From: Anaerolineaceae bacterium
GTDB lineage: Bacteria; Chloroflexota; Anaerolineae; Aggregatilineales; Phototrophicaceae
DNA: 64,000 nt
Assembly: GCA_026708325.1 (NCBI GenBank)
Contig: JAPOVC010000009.1
Location: 44,506 to 108,505 of the forward strand
Reading direction: 5' to 3'
Translations under genes and position numbers: made by a program
In this document: piece by piece, positions 19,062-26,963 of the stretch
Layout of the letters: every line of letters begins with the position of its first letter
How positions within the stretch are numbered: position 1 is the stretch's first letter
Notes under the pieces: model-generated
Database searches by the model: none
What the model was told of the DNA's origin: nothing
The model's input: only the letters and a program-made list of their open reading frames with translations

Positions 19062-20042
19062 ATGGCCCGCTTGAGTCGCGAAGATCTTGAAACCTTCCAT
19101 GAGCGGGGCTACGTGGTGGCCGAGGGCCTGCTGGACCCGGTCGCCGACCTGGACCCCGTCATCGACGAGTACCACGGCGTGCTCGACAGCCTGGCCGACG
19201 AACTGTACGCGACGGGCGAGATCAGCGAGCGCCATACGGAGCTGGACTTCAACGAGCGTTATATGCGCATCTGCGAGGAGAGCGGGCGCATTCACAGCCA
19301 GTATTTCGACTTTATGCTGCCCAAGCGCAACGTGAAGCCCGACTCGCCGTTGTGGGTGGGGCCGGCCATCTTCCACATGATCCGCAACGAAAGGCTGCTG
19401 GACGCCGTCGAGCAGTTCATCGGCCCGGAGATCTACTCCAACCCGGTGCAGCACGTGCGCATGAAGCCGCCGGAGCATCGCACGCCGGTCAACCCGCAGA
19501 CCGGCAAAATCCAGGTGGGCGCCACGCCCTGGCACCAGGACGGCGGCGTGGTGAACGAGGACGCGGACGAGACGGAGATGATCACCGTCTGGTTTCCGCT
19601 GTGGGACGCGCCGGTCGAGGCCGGTTGCCTTGAGGTGATCCCTTACAGTCATTTGCAGGGTCTGCGGCGGCACTGTCCCTCGCCCACGGGCGGCGGGCCC
19701 AGCCTGCATGAAGCGGTGATTGAGCATGAGGAGGCGGTGGCGCTGCCGATGCGCCGCGGCGACGTACTCTTCATGTCGCGCTACATGAAGCATTCCTCAC
19801 TCTCCAACCACAGCGACAGTATGCGCTGGAGTTTCGACCTGCGCTACAACCCGACCGGCCAGCCGACCGGTCGCGAGGTCTTCCCCGGCTTCGTGGCGCG
19901 CAGCCGCAAGCATCCGGAAAGCGAACTGCGCGATCCCCGCGCCTGGGCGCAACTGTGGTACGACGCGCGCGCGCGCATGGCCGCGCCGGACTTCGTGGAC
20001 TTCAGCTACAACCGCTGGACCAGCGATTTTCCGGGCTGTTAG
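19062..20042 (+). CDS. Phytanoyl-CoA dioxygenase family protein (tandem copy 1)
   Basis: 326 residues from ATG 19062 with AGGAGGG upstream; an in-frame GTG/ATG-like extension to 19041 is not needed. Iron ligands are seen as HQD in WHQDGGVV and His in HSSLSNHSDS, with the 2-oxoglutarate Arg in WSFDLRYNPTGQP. It is a close paralogue of the gene at 20384 along its whole length (shared SNPVQHVR, WFPLWDAPVEAGCLEVIPYSHL, GFVARSR), so the two arose by tandem duplication. It probably hydroxylates a carbon skeleton in the cytoplasm using Fe(II) and 2-oxoglutarate; the substrate is unknown. It is divergent from a histidine kinase. Confidence 0.9.
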   Translation: MARLSREDLETFHERGYVVAEGLLDPVADLDPVIDEYHGVLDSLADELYATGEISERHTELDFNERYMRICEESGRIHSQYFDFMLPKRNVKPDSPLWVGPAIFHMIRNERLLDAVEQFIGPEIYSNPVQHVRMKPPEHRTPVNPQTGKIQVGATPWHQDGGVVNEDADETEMITVWFPLWDAPVEAGCLEVIPYSHLQGLRRHCPSPTGGGPSLHEAVIEHEEAVALPMRRGDVLFMSRYMKHSSLSNHSDSMRWSFDLRYNPTGQPTGREVFPGFVARSRKHPESELRDPRAWAQLWYDARARMAAPDFVDFSYNRWTSDFPGC

Positions 20043-20383
20043 GCACTCCCGATCACCCCTGCCGCATTTTGCCGGGTAGAGCGATTTGACAGGTCGTCCC
20101 TGCGGGATGCTTCGGGCTTCCGCTCTCGCTACCGCTGCGGGAAATGCAGACGGGGCGGGCGACTTGATAAGTCGCCCCTACAAGAATTTCGGCCCATACA
20201 GGGATTTCGAATTGTTGTACGGGCGACATATCATGTCGCCCGCGGGCACACCATGTCGCCTCCCCGCATCCAGTTTCTGTATCCGGTAAATTAGACACGC
20301 CCCCCGTTGGCTGAAGTGCTGACCGAAGCCGCGATTCGCGCTATAGTTACGCGGCGAAACAGGAGTGGAAGGCAGGGAGCGGG
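20043..20383. repeat. Spacer between tandem phyH genes with two GGGCGAC-type hairpin repeats
   Basis: No gene is supported. There are two short palindromes: GGGCGACTT-GAT-AAGTCGCCC at 20157-20177 and GGGCGACAT-ATC-ATGTCGCCC at 20221-20241. The second is followed by a third half-site CCATGTCGCC. The second form also occurs at 49209 and, with one mismatch, at 28182. They look like short REP-like elements. Confidence 0.75.
20319..20347 (+). promoter_or_regulatory. Probable promoter of the second tandem phyH gene
   Basis: CTGACC, a 17-bp spacer and TATAGT, matching the promoter ahead of the first copy in sequence and distance from the start codon. The surrounding GCGCTATAGT block is conserved between the two copies although the rest of the upstream DNA is not. 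Confidence 0.6.
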
Positions 20384-21358
20384 ATGAGTCTCTTGAGCCG
20401 CGAGCAACTGGACACCTTCAACGACAGGGGCTATCTGCTGGTGGAAGGCCTGCTGGACCCGGTCGCCGACCTCGACCCGATCATCGCCGAGTACCATACG
20501 GTGCTGGACAACCTGGCAGGGGAACTGTACGCGCAGGGCCGCATCCGCGAGTGCTACGGCGAACTGGACTTCAACGAGCGCTTCCTGCGCATCTGCGAGG
20601 AGAGCCAGGACGTACACAAGCAGTACTTCGACTTTTCACTGCCCAAGGGCGGCGTGAAGCCGGATACGCCCTTGTGGGTCGGGCCGGCCGTGTTCCACAT
20701 GATGCGCAACGAGAGGCTGCTGGACGCCGTCGAGCAGTTCATCGGGCCGGAGATCTATTCCAACCCGGTGCAGCACGTCCGCCTGAAGCCGCCCGAGCAC
20801 CGCTCGCCCTGGGACCCCGAAGCCGAACAGATTCAGCTGGGCATCACGCCCTGGCACCAGGACAACGGCGTGGTGACCGAGGACGCGGACGACACGGACA
20901 TGCTTACCGTCTGGTTCCCGCTGTGGGACGCGCCGGTCGAGGCCGGCTGCCTCGAGGTGATCCCCTACAGTCACCTGGAGGGACTGCAAATCCATTGCCC
21001 GGCCTATGGCGGGCCGCGCCTGATCGATGAAGCGCTCCAGCTTGAGGCGGCTGTGCCGATGCCGATGCGCCGCGGCGACGTGCTCTTCATGACGCGTTAC
21101 ACCAAGCACGCCTCGCTGCCGAACCTGAGCGACTCGGTGCGCCTGAGCTTCGACCTGCGCTACAACCCGACCGGCCAGCCGACGGGGCGCGGCGAGTTCC
21201 CCGGCTTCGTGGCGCGCAGCCGCGCCAACCCGGCCAGCGAACTGCACGATGCCCGGGCCTGGGCGCAACTGTGGTACGACGCGCGGGCGCAGATGGCCGC
21301 GCCGGACTACGAAGAGGTCAGCTTCGATCGCTGGGACATCAACCACCCCGCCTGCTGA
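20384..21358 (+). CDS. Phytanoyl-CoA dioxygenase family protein (tandem copy 2)
   Basis: 324 residues; ATG 20384 follows GGGAGCGGG. Iron ligands are HQD in WHQDNGVV and His in TKHASLPN, and the Arg that holds 2-oxoglutarate is in LSFDLRYNPTGQP. It is nearly colinear with the gene at 19062 but differs at many positions in the middle (for example DDTDMLTVWFPLW against DETEMITVWFPLW), so the copies are old enough to have diverged in specificity. The two genes have their own similar promoters and are separated by 341 bp of repeat-rich DNA. The substrate is unknown. Confidence 0.9.
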   Translation: MSLLSREQLDTFNDRGYLLVEGLLDPVADLDPIIAEYHTVLDNLAGELYAQGRIRECYGELDFNERFLRICEESQDVHKQYFDFSLPKGGVKPDTPLWVGPAVFHMMRNERLLDAVEQFIGPEIYSNPVQHVRLKPPEHRSPWDPEAEQIQLGITPWHQDNGVVTEDADDTDMLTVWFPLWDAPVEAGCLEVIPYSHLEGLQIHCPAYGGPRLIDEALQLEAAVPMPMRRGDVLFMTRYTKHASLPNLSDSVRLSFDLRYNPTGQPTGRGEFPGFVARSRANPASELHDARAWAQLWYDARAQMAAPDYEEVSFDRWDINHPAC

Positions 21359-21378
21359 GCGCGCGGCGCCGGCCGCGT

Positions 21379-21948
21379 CTACAGCGCGTCGAAGTGATTC
21401 TGGAAGGCCAGACAGAGCAGCGGGTCGGTCGCCGCGTAGAGATAGTGAATATGCTCGTTGGCGATCAGCAATGTGCCGCTGCCGCTGCAGGGTTCCATGC
21501 TGTCCGCCTGGGCGGAGAAGAGGTCGGTTTCGGGCAGGGCGCAGGCGAGGAAATTGCGGGCCAGTCGCTCCTGGTTGATGACGGCCAGCGCGCCCACGCT
21601 GAGGCCCTGACCCTGGAGTACGGAATCCAGCACGGGTTGGGTGTAGATGGCGGCGGCGATTGCACCGACGTTCTCGAAGCACTGGATCAGCCCGTCGATG
21701 ACGGCGATGGCGGCTGCGAGGCCGGGGTTGCCACTGAGCACCGAGGCGCCGCCGCCGAGAGCCGTGATGGCGTCGGTGATGCTGGAGGCGTCACTCTGGA
21801 CGTAGCCTTCCAGGGTGGGAATGAACATCTGCGCCGAGGTCGCCTGATCGGCGCTGTCGGTGCCGGTGGGGACGAGGTCGCTGCAGGCGGCCAGCAGAAC
21901 CAGCGCGGCCAGCAGCAAGGCGACGCGGCGTCGATGAGGGATGGTCAC
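21379..21948 (-). CDS. Small predicted lipoprotein of unknown function
   Basis: 189 residues starting at GTG 21948, with GGAAGG upstream. The N-terminus MTIPHRRRVALLLAALVLLAAC ends in a clear lipobox (LAAC), so the mature protein is probably lipid-anchored at Cys 22. The rest is rich in Ala/Leu/Ile with four further Cys (CFEN, CALP, CSGS, CLAF), perhaps two disulfides. No family was recognised. It starts 6 bp after the lspA stop, so a lipoprotein is translated directly after the lipoprotein signal peptidase. That is a suggestive but possibly accidental pairing. Confidence 0.75.
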   Translation of the reverse strand: MTIPHRRRVALLLAALVLLAACSDLVPTGTDSADQATSAQMFIPTLEGYVQSDASSITDAITALGGGASVLSGNPGLAAAIAVIDGLIQCFENVGAIAAAIYTQPVLDSVLQGQGLSVGALAVINQERLARNFLACALPETDLFSAQADSMEPCSGSGTLLIANEHIHYLYAATDPLLCLAFQNHFDAL

Positions 21949-21954
21949 AGCGGC

Positions 21955-22452
21955 TCAACCTTCCCTGAAGGCCCGTTGCCGGCGGCGGGCGGGCAGCCAG
22001 CTGTCAAGCAGCAGCAGCAGGGCCCCCAGCACGATGGCGTGGTCCGCCAGGTTGGAAACGTTGGAGATGACGCCGGGAATCTGGTAGTGGATGAAATCGA
22101 TGACATGGCCGTGCTGCAGGCGGTCGACGGCGTTGCCCAGCGCGCCGCCGCCGATCAGGCCGCTGGCGAGGCGCGTCAACGGGCCGGCCGCGGCCAGGCG
22201 CGGATAGTACCAGAGCAGGACGATCACGAAGATCACGGCGATGAGCAGGAAGACGTCGGCGGCCACGGGCAGTATGCCGAAGGCCGCGCCCCGGTTCTGG
22301 CTGTGGGTGAAGCGGAACCAGGCCCCCAGCGACGGCAGCGGCGCCAGGCTCTGGCCCGGCAGCAGACGCGCCTGAACGAGCGCCTTGCTGGCCTGGTCGG
22401 CGAGCAGGACGCCGAGCGAGATCCCCAGCAATTGCAACCAGTAACGTCGCAT
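21955..22452 (-). CDS. lspA: Lipoprotein signal peptidase (signal peptidase II)
   Basis: 165 residues from ATG 22452 with GGGAGAG upstream, the normal LspA length; the open frame extends upstream without a better start. Four membrane segments are seen. The two catalytic-aspartate motifs are present: NRGAAFG near the middle, GGALGNAVDRL with the first Asp, and SNLADHAIV with the second Asp. It cleaves signal peptides of lipidated prolipoproteins in the membrane. It is divergent from the cdsA-like gene, with starts about 95 bp apart, and immediately upstream of a small lipoprotein gene. Confidence 0.95.
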   Translation of the reverse strand: MRRYWLQLLGISLGVLLADQASKALVQARLLPGQSLAPLPSLGAWFRFTHSQNRGAAFGILPVAADVFLLIAVIFVIVLLWYYPRLAAAGPLTRLASGLIGGGALGNAVDRLQHGHVIDFIHYQIPGVISNVSNLADHAIVLGALLLLLDSWLPARRRQRAFREG

Positions 22453-22547
22453 GCGCTCTCCCGTCCTGCGTCGATTGTAGCGGCGCGGGCCAGCGCCAGG
22501 CAAGCCTGCGCCCCTTTCCAGCGCCGGCGCGGCCGTCCGGACTGACG

Positions 22548-23303
22548 GTGGACGCCAACCTGCGGGCACGGGTGCGCACTGCGCTGCTGGTCGGCCCGCT
22601 GATCGTGCTGCTGGTCGTCGCCGGAGGGCCGGGCTTTCTGCTGGCGGTGCTGGTGGCGGGCGCGCTGGGTGGTTACGAGCTGGCGCAATTGCCGGGGAAT
22701 ATCCCGCGGCGCGTGGCCATTGCCATGGCGCTCTGCGTGCCGGCCCTCAGCCTGGCCGTGGCCTACGCCCAGGCCTGGCTGCTGCTGGTCCTGCTGGCGC
22801 CCGCGCTGGCCGGCCTGCGCAGCAGACGCGCCACTCTGCCGGGGACCGCCGGCGCGCTTTATGTCGGCGTGGCCCTGGGTCTGTTGCTCTTGTTGCGCAA
22901 TGGCGAGGACGGTCGCCTGTGGACGCTGGTGCTCTTCGCCAACAACTGGAGCGCGGACAGCGTCGCGATGCTGGGCGGGCGTCGTTTCGGGCGCCGTCGC
23001 CTGGCGCCGTCGATCTCGCCGGGGAAGACGGTCGAGGGGGCCCTGCTGGGTCTGCTGGCGGGGGTCGTCGCCGGGCTGGCGCTGGCCGCTGCGGGCGGAC
23101 TCCCGCTCGCGTTGGCACTACCGCTCAATCTGGGCGTGGCGCTGGCCACGCTGGGCGGCGACCTGCTGGAATCGCTGCTGAAGCGTCAATGGCAGGCGGA
23201 GGACAGCGGCACCCTGCTGCCCGGCCATGGCGGCCTGCTGGACCGCATGGACGGCACGCTGCTGGCGGCGCCGGTCCTGTGGCTCATGCTGCAGGTGTTC
23301 TAA
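22548..23303 (+). CDS. cdsA: Phosphatidate cytidylyltransferase (CdsA-like)
   Basis: 251 residues from GTG 22548; very hydrophobic with about seven membrane segments. The C-terminal CDS signature is seen as SLLKRQWQAEDSG followed by LPGHGGLLDRMDG. In the family the residue before Asp in the KD pair is Lys; here it is Glu (AED), an unusual change at a conserved position. The SPGKTVEG motif is also present. The enzyme makes CDP-diacylglycerol from phosphatidate and CTP at the membrane. No strong ribosome site precedes the GTG, so the exact start is uncertain. Confidence 0.88.
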   Translation: MDANLRARVRTALLVGPLIVLLVVAGGPGFLLAVLVAGALGGYELAQLPGNIPRRVAIAMALCVPALSLAVAYAQAWLLLVLLAPALAGLRSRRATLPGTAGALYVGVALGLLLLLRNGEDGRLWTLVLFANNWSADSVAMLGGRRFGRRRLAPSISPGKTVEGALLGLLAGVVAGLALAAAGGLPLALALPLNLGVALATLGGDLLESLLKRQWQAEDSGTLLPGHGGLLDRMDGTLLAAPVLWLMLQVF

Positions 23304-23414
23304 AATCCAGGCGGTTGCGTTCCGGCCTGCTTTGGGCAGCAAGCCTGACCTGCTGGAGACTATTGCAAATGCCCAGTCAGGAGGGAGCCGGTTTTTCCAT
23401 CCAGCTGAACAGGG

Positions 23415-23588
23415 CTATCCGGCCAGGGCCAGGGACAACAGGCTCTTGACTTCCGGCGACACAAACACGGCCAGGATGATGGCGATCGCAGCGTAGAGCA
23501 TTTTGTTTTCCAGCCTGGCCAGATCAGCCTTTGTGGCCAGGTGGAGATTGCGTTCTTCAAGGCGGGCCATGCGTTCTTCGGTGGTCAC
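23415..23588 (-). CDS. Tiny membrane protein with LEER...ATKADL motif (copy 1)
   Basis: 57 residues, GTG at 23588 with AAGGGGA upstream. Reading shows MTTEERMARLEERNLHLATKADL, a short polar helix, then a single membrane segment (about LYAAIAIILAVFVSP) and a short tail ending ALAG. The gene at 49033 encodes a protein with the same layout and the same core (RLEER, three residues, then HxATKADL), so this is a real small-protein family rather than a chance ORF. The layout, an amphipathic or coiled-coil helix before one membrane helix, recalls small phage-holin-accessory or DUF1640-like proteins. The function is unknown. Confidence 0.65.
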   Translation of the reverse strand: MTTEERMARLEERNLHLATKADLARLENKMLYAAIAIILAVFVSPEVKSLLSLALAG

Positions 23589-23772
23589 AGTTGTTCCCCT
23601 TTTGTTGCACGCTGCGCAGCGGCGCTGCGAAACGCTCCGATGTACTCACAGTATGGCACGAAATCCTGTCCACGGGCAACAGTTTGCGAGGGCAGGCTGC
23701 TGCAAGGAAATGCGCGCCTGCTGAAGCGATTGAGTGGGCAGGTCGGCCTGAGGGGCGCTTCCGACCCTGTGT

Positions 23773-24660
23773 CTAGTCGCTGCCGGTGAAGCGCTGCGCC
23801 ATGCGCAGGATGTCCAGCGGCAGCACCATCTTGGTGGCCGGACTGCTGCCGATCTCACGCAGGGTGTTCAGATATTCGAGTTGCAGCGTGTTGTCGCCGG
23901 CCTGGTGCGCTTCCTCCTCAATGGCCCGCAACGCAGCCGCGTAGCCTTCGGCCTTGAGCAACTGCGCCTGCTTCTCGCCCTCGGCCTGCAGGATGGCGGA
24001 CTGGCGGGCGCCCTCGGCGCGCAGGATGGCGGCCTGTTTCTCGCCCTCCGCCACTGTAACGGAAGCCTCGCGTTCGCCGCTGGCGCGCGTGACCTCGGCG
24101 CGGCGTTCACGCTCGGCGCTCATCTGGCGGTTCATGGCGTCCTGCACGTCGCGCGGCGGCTCGATCTCGCGAATCTCGACGCTGGTGATCTTCAGGCCCC
24201 AGCGCTCGGTGACCTCATCCAGCTTGACGCGCAGGGTGTCGTTGATCTGTTCGCGTTTGGAGAGCACGTCGTCGAGCGAGATGTCGCCGATGACGGCGCG
24301 CAGGGTGGTGGTGGCGATGTTGGTGGAGGCGTGCACCACGTGGTCGACGGAAATCACGGAGCTTTTGGGGTCCACGACGCGGTAGTAGACGAGGAAATCG
24401 ATCGAGATGGGCGCGTTGTCCTGGGTGATGGCCGTCTGCGCGGGGATATCGAGGAACTTTTCGCGCATGTCGACGCGAATGGCGCGTTCGAGGATGGGGA
24501 TGATGATGACGATGCCGGGGCCGCGGGTGCCGGCGTAGCGGCCCAGCGCCAGCACGACGAGGCGCTGGTATTCCGGCACGATGTGTACGTGGCGCACGAT
24601 GACCAGCACCACGAAAATCAGCAAAAGGACCGCGAGAATGGAACCGGGATCAAAAGGCAT
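23773..24660 (-). CDS. SPFH/band 7 domain protein (stomatin/slipin-like)
   Basis: 295 residues. One N-terminal membrane segment (LAVLLLIFVVLVIVRHV) is followed by the band 7 domain (HIVPEYQRLVVLALGRY ... PRDVQDAMNRQMSAERERRA). A long Ala/Glu-rich coiled coil (GEKQAAILRAEGARQSAILQAEGEKQ) is typical of slipins and related scaffolds. It oligomerises on membranes and is usually paired with an NfeD protein. Here the NfeD gene is directly upstream, 18 bp away, forming the classic two-gene unit for membrane-protein quality control or microdomain organisation. Confidence 0.94.
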   Translation of the reverse strand: MPFDPGSILAVLLLIFVVLVIVRHVHIVPEYQRLVVLALGRYAGTRGPGIVIIIPILERAIRVDMREKFLDIPAQTAITQDNAPISIDFLVYYRVVDPKSSVISVDHVVHASTNIATTTLRAVIGDISLDDVLSKREQINDTLRVKLDEVTERWGLKITSVEIREIEPPRDVQDAMNRQMSAERERRAEVTRASGEREASVTVAEGEKQAAILRAEGARQSAILQAEGEKQAQLLKAEGYAAALRAIEEEAHQAGDNTLQLEYLNTLREIGSSPATKMVLPLDILRMAQRFTGSD

Positions 24661-24678
24661 GGGGGACTCCAGTCGTTG

Positions 24679-25305
24679 TCACTCGGTGGAAATCAGGCTT
24701 CCATCAATGGCCATGGTCTGCGCGCGGTCGCTCACGCGCAGGTTCAGCCCCTCGCGCCCGATGACGACGACCTCGACGCCCGTCGCCAGGGGGCGGTCGC
24801 TGGTCGCGCTCCACAGTTCGCCGCGCAGCAGGACCGTGCCGACCGGGTCCAGCGCGCGGGCGACGCGGCCGGTTTCGCCGTGGAAGTCGTCGAGGGCCCG
24901 GGGCGGTGGCGCCTTGCGCACGCGGGCCAGCACGGGCAGGAGGGCGAAACGCCAGTAAAGCAGTGCGACGGCCACGCTGAGGCCGATGATCAGCGGCGAG
25001 ACCCCGCCGGCGGGGAACATCAGCAGGCCGCCGGCGACCTGCAGGGCCAGACCGGCGCCGGTCAGCAGGGTATGGCGCGGCCGCAGCAGGAAGGGCAGCA
25101 GCATGAAGGCCGAGGCGCCCGCCACCAGCAGCAGCACGCCGATCCAGTTGACCGGCATGCCGGCCAGCAGCAGCAGCGAGGCGCTGATGCCCGCGACGGC
25201 GAGCAGCTCGAGCAGGCCCGTGCCCGGGACGAAGGTCGCCGTGACCCCCAGCCACAGGCCGAGAACGAGGCCGAGATAGACGATGTCCGGCGCAAGCTGA
25301 ATCAT
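24679..25305 (-). CDS. NfeD-family membrane protein
   Basis: 208 residues from ATG 25305; a GTG four codons upstream (25317) has a better-placed GGGGGCAGGG and may be the true start. Five or six hydrophobic segments are followed by the soluble C-terminal OB-like domain (DFHGETGRVARALDPVGTVLLRGELWSA ... VVVIGREGLNLRV), which is diagnostic of NfeD. It lacks the N-terminal ClpP-like protease domain, so it is the short form. It is the first gene of the NfeD-SPFH pair and probably anchors or assembles the SPFH scaffold. Confidence 0.9.
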   Translation of the reverse strand: MIQLAPDIVYLGLVLGLWLGVTATFVPGTGLLELLAVAGISASLLLLAGMPVNWIGVLLLVAGASAFMLLPFLLRPRHTLLTGAGLALQVAGGLLMFPAGGVSPLIIGLSVAVALLYWRFALLPVLARVRKAPPPRALDDFHGETGRVARALDPVGTVLLRGELWSATSDRPLATGVEVVVIGREGLNLRVSDRAQTMAIDGSLISTE

Positions 25306-25765
25306 GGGCAAGGTCACATTCCCTGCCCCCAGTATACAGGGGATTACGCTGGCGGGGTTTTCGGCGCTTCGGAATCGGGTGGGGGCGGCCCTTCTCCCGT
25401 CCTGGGGGATGTCGGCCCTCACCCCCGGCCCCTTTCCCGCTCAGTCGCGGGAAAGGATTTAGGGTGAGGGCGTGTTGAAAGCCCTGGTGCCAGTGGCGGC
25501 CTTTTTCGCGTCCTTGAGGGCGGCCCTCACCCCCGGCCCCTCTCCCTCAGGGAGAGGGGAGACTCTCTATCCTTAAGAAGAATGATCCGGGGGAGATAGC
25601 AGCGAAACACTATGCTGCAAAATGCCTCGTTCTCCAGGGAGAGGGGGAGTCAGGCCGTCAGGGATTTCAGGCGAGAACAGCAACGCTACGCCATCCAGGA
25701 AAAGCCCCTCTCCCTGGGGAAGGGCTCCCGCGACTGAGCGGGAAAGGGTTTGGGGTGAGGGGGCT
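25306..25765. repeat. Intergenic region with compound palindromic repeats (about 25389-25765)
   Basis: No gene is supported. Three units of the GC-rich element occur, including CCCTCTCCCTCAGGGAGAGGG near 25541-25560 and the GGGCTCCCGCGACTGAGCGGG hairpin near 25721-25742. Between them lies the conserved block CAGGGATTTCAGG ... GCCATCCAGGAA, also seen near 13329. The element ends directly at the stop of the SDR gene. Confidence 0.75.
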
Positions 25766-26515
25766 TCAGCGCGTACGCACGCCGCCGCGCAGGTAGTCCG
25801 CCTCGTCGCTGAGCACGAAGGCGATGACCTTGGCGACGCCCTCCGGCATGCCGTAATGCTCGCTGGCGTAATCGTGCGCGTCCTGCTCCGGGCGGCCTTC
25901 ACGACGGGCGCGGGCGATATCCACGCTGAGCTTGATTTCGGTGATGATGTTGCCGGGGTAGATGGTGTTGACGCGAATACGGCGCTCCGCGAGGCGCTCC
26001 TGCAGGGTCATGGCGAAGCCGTTGGCGCCGCCCTTGCCGGAGGCGTAGGCCAGCGATGAACTGGGACCGAAGACGCCGGCGCCGGAAGCGATGACGACGA
26101 AGACGCCCCGACCGCTGGCCTCCAGCAGGGGCGCGCCGTATTTGGCGCAGAGGAAGACGCCGGTGATGTTGACGTCGAGGGCGCGTTTGAAGTCCTCCAG
26201 CGGCATCTCTTCGGGCGAGAGCCAGGGGCCGGGCAGCACGCCGGCGGCGCAGACCACCTTGTCCAGCCCGCCGTGGCGCTCGCGCAGGTAGTCGACGAGG
26301 GCCTGCACTTCATCATCGTGGCGCACGTCCGTCTGCAGGAAGTCCGCGCAGCCACCCTCGTCACGGATGGCCGCCGCGCGCGCTTCTCCGCTGGCCTTGT
26401 GGTCGGCGATGACGACGCGGGCGCCGCGCGCGGCACAGAGTTCGGCCGTGGCCGCGCCGATGCCCTGCGCGCCGCCGGTGACGAGAATGACGTTTCCCTG
26501 CAAATCGGCAGTCAT
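25766..26515 (-). CDS. SDR-family NAD(P)-dependent oxidoreductase
   Basis: 249 residues from ATG 26515 with a strong AGGAGGT; the open frame continues upstream but without a site. Classical short-chain dehydrogenase motifs are visible: cofactor loop TGGAQGIG, AAGVLPG in the NNAG position, catalytic Ser in VVIASGAG and Tyr/Lys in YASGKGG. The NADP-type Arg is absent after the second strand (IADHKAS), so NAD may be preferred. It is probably a dehydrogenase of a sugar, polyol or hydroxy acid. It is adjacent to, but 49 bp from, a YciI-like gene on the same strand, so the two may be cotranscribed. Confidence 0.92.
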   Translation of the reverse strand: MTADLQGNVILVTGGAQGIGAATAELCAARGARVVIADHKASGEARAAAIRDEGGCADFLQTDVRHDDEVQALVDYLRERHGGLDKVVCAAGVLPGPWLSPEEMPLEDFKRALDVNITGVFLCAKYGAPLLEASGRGVFVVIASGAGVFGPSSSLAYASGKGGANGFAMTLQERLAERRIRVNTIYPGNIITEIKLSVDIARARREGRPEQDAHDYASEHYGMPEGVAKVIAFVLSDEADYLRGGVRTR

Positions 26516-26564
26516 GGAGACCTCCTGCGGCGTCCCCTGGAAGGCCTTCCCTTCCCGGTCAAAA

Positions 26565-26876
26565 TCACTTGCCGGCCGGCTGCGGCAGCGCCGTGCGCCA
26601 GGGGAAGAGTTCGGCGCGAAAGAGGCGCTGTTGCACGCCCGGATCGTTGCGCATGATGGCCAGCGCGGCGTCCTCGTCCGGCGCCTGAAAAATGACGATG
26701 CCGAAGCTGTGGTAGTCCTCCAGCAAAGTGCGGCCGGCCAGCTGCACCGTACCCTCGTCACAGAGCCGCTGCAGGTAGGCGAAATGCTGATCAAGCACGG
26801 CTCTTTCTTCCTCCGTGCCGCCCGACACCAGCATCTCAAGGCGCAGGGCCTGGATGCGGTAAAGCCATTGCTTCAT
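26565..26876 (-). CDS. YciI-like (YCII-domain) protein
   Basis: 103 residues from ATG 26876. The pattern matches the dimeric ferredoxin-like YCII fold: an N-terminal strand WLYRIQALR, VLDQHFAYLQRLCDEGTVQLAGR with its conserved His, then FGIVIFQAPDEDAALAIMRNDPGV and a C-terminal ELFPWRTAL. Members are small enzymes or sensors of uncertain function; some take part in ring-cleavage or dehalogenation chemistry. It is co-directional with the downstream SDR gene. The ribosome site is weak. Confidence 0.85.
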   Translation of the reverse strand: MKQWLYRIQALRLEMLVSGGTEEERAVLDQHFAYLQRLCDEGTVQLAGRTLLEDYHSFGIVIFQAPDEDAALAIMRNDPGVQQRLFRAELFPWRTALPQPAGK

Positions 26877-26898
26877 GGGAGCTGCGACATCCCGCGCC

Positions 26899-26924
26899 GC
26901 CAGGCCCCTGTCAGAGGGCCTGGC
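26899..26924 (-). terminator. Hairpin after the SH3/CARDB gene
   Basis: A perfect 9-bp inverted repeat, GCCAGGCCC / GGGCCTGGC, has an 8-nt loop and lies about 40 bp beyond the stop at 26964 and just before the YciI start. No T-run follows, so it may be a processing or weak termination hairpin. Confidence 0.5.
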
Positions 26925-26963
26925 ATTCTGCTGCCGCAAGCGGAGCTCTGGTGCAACAACCCG

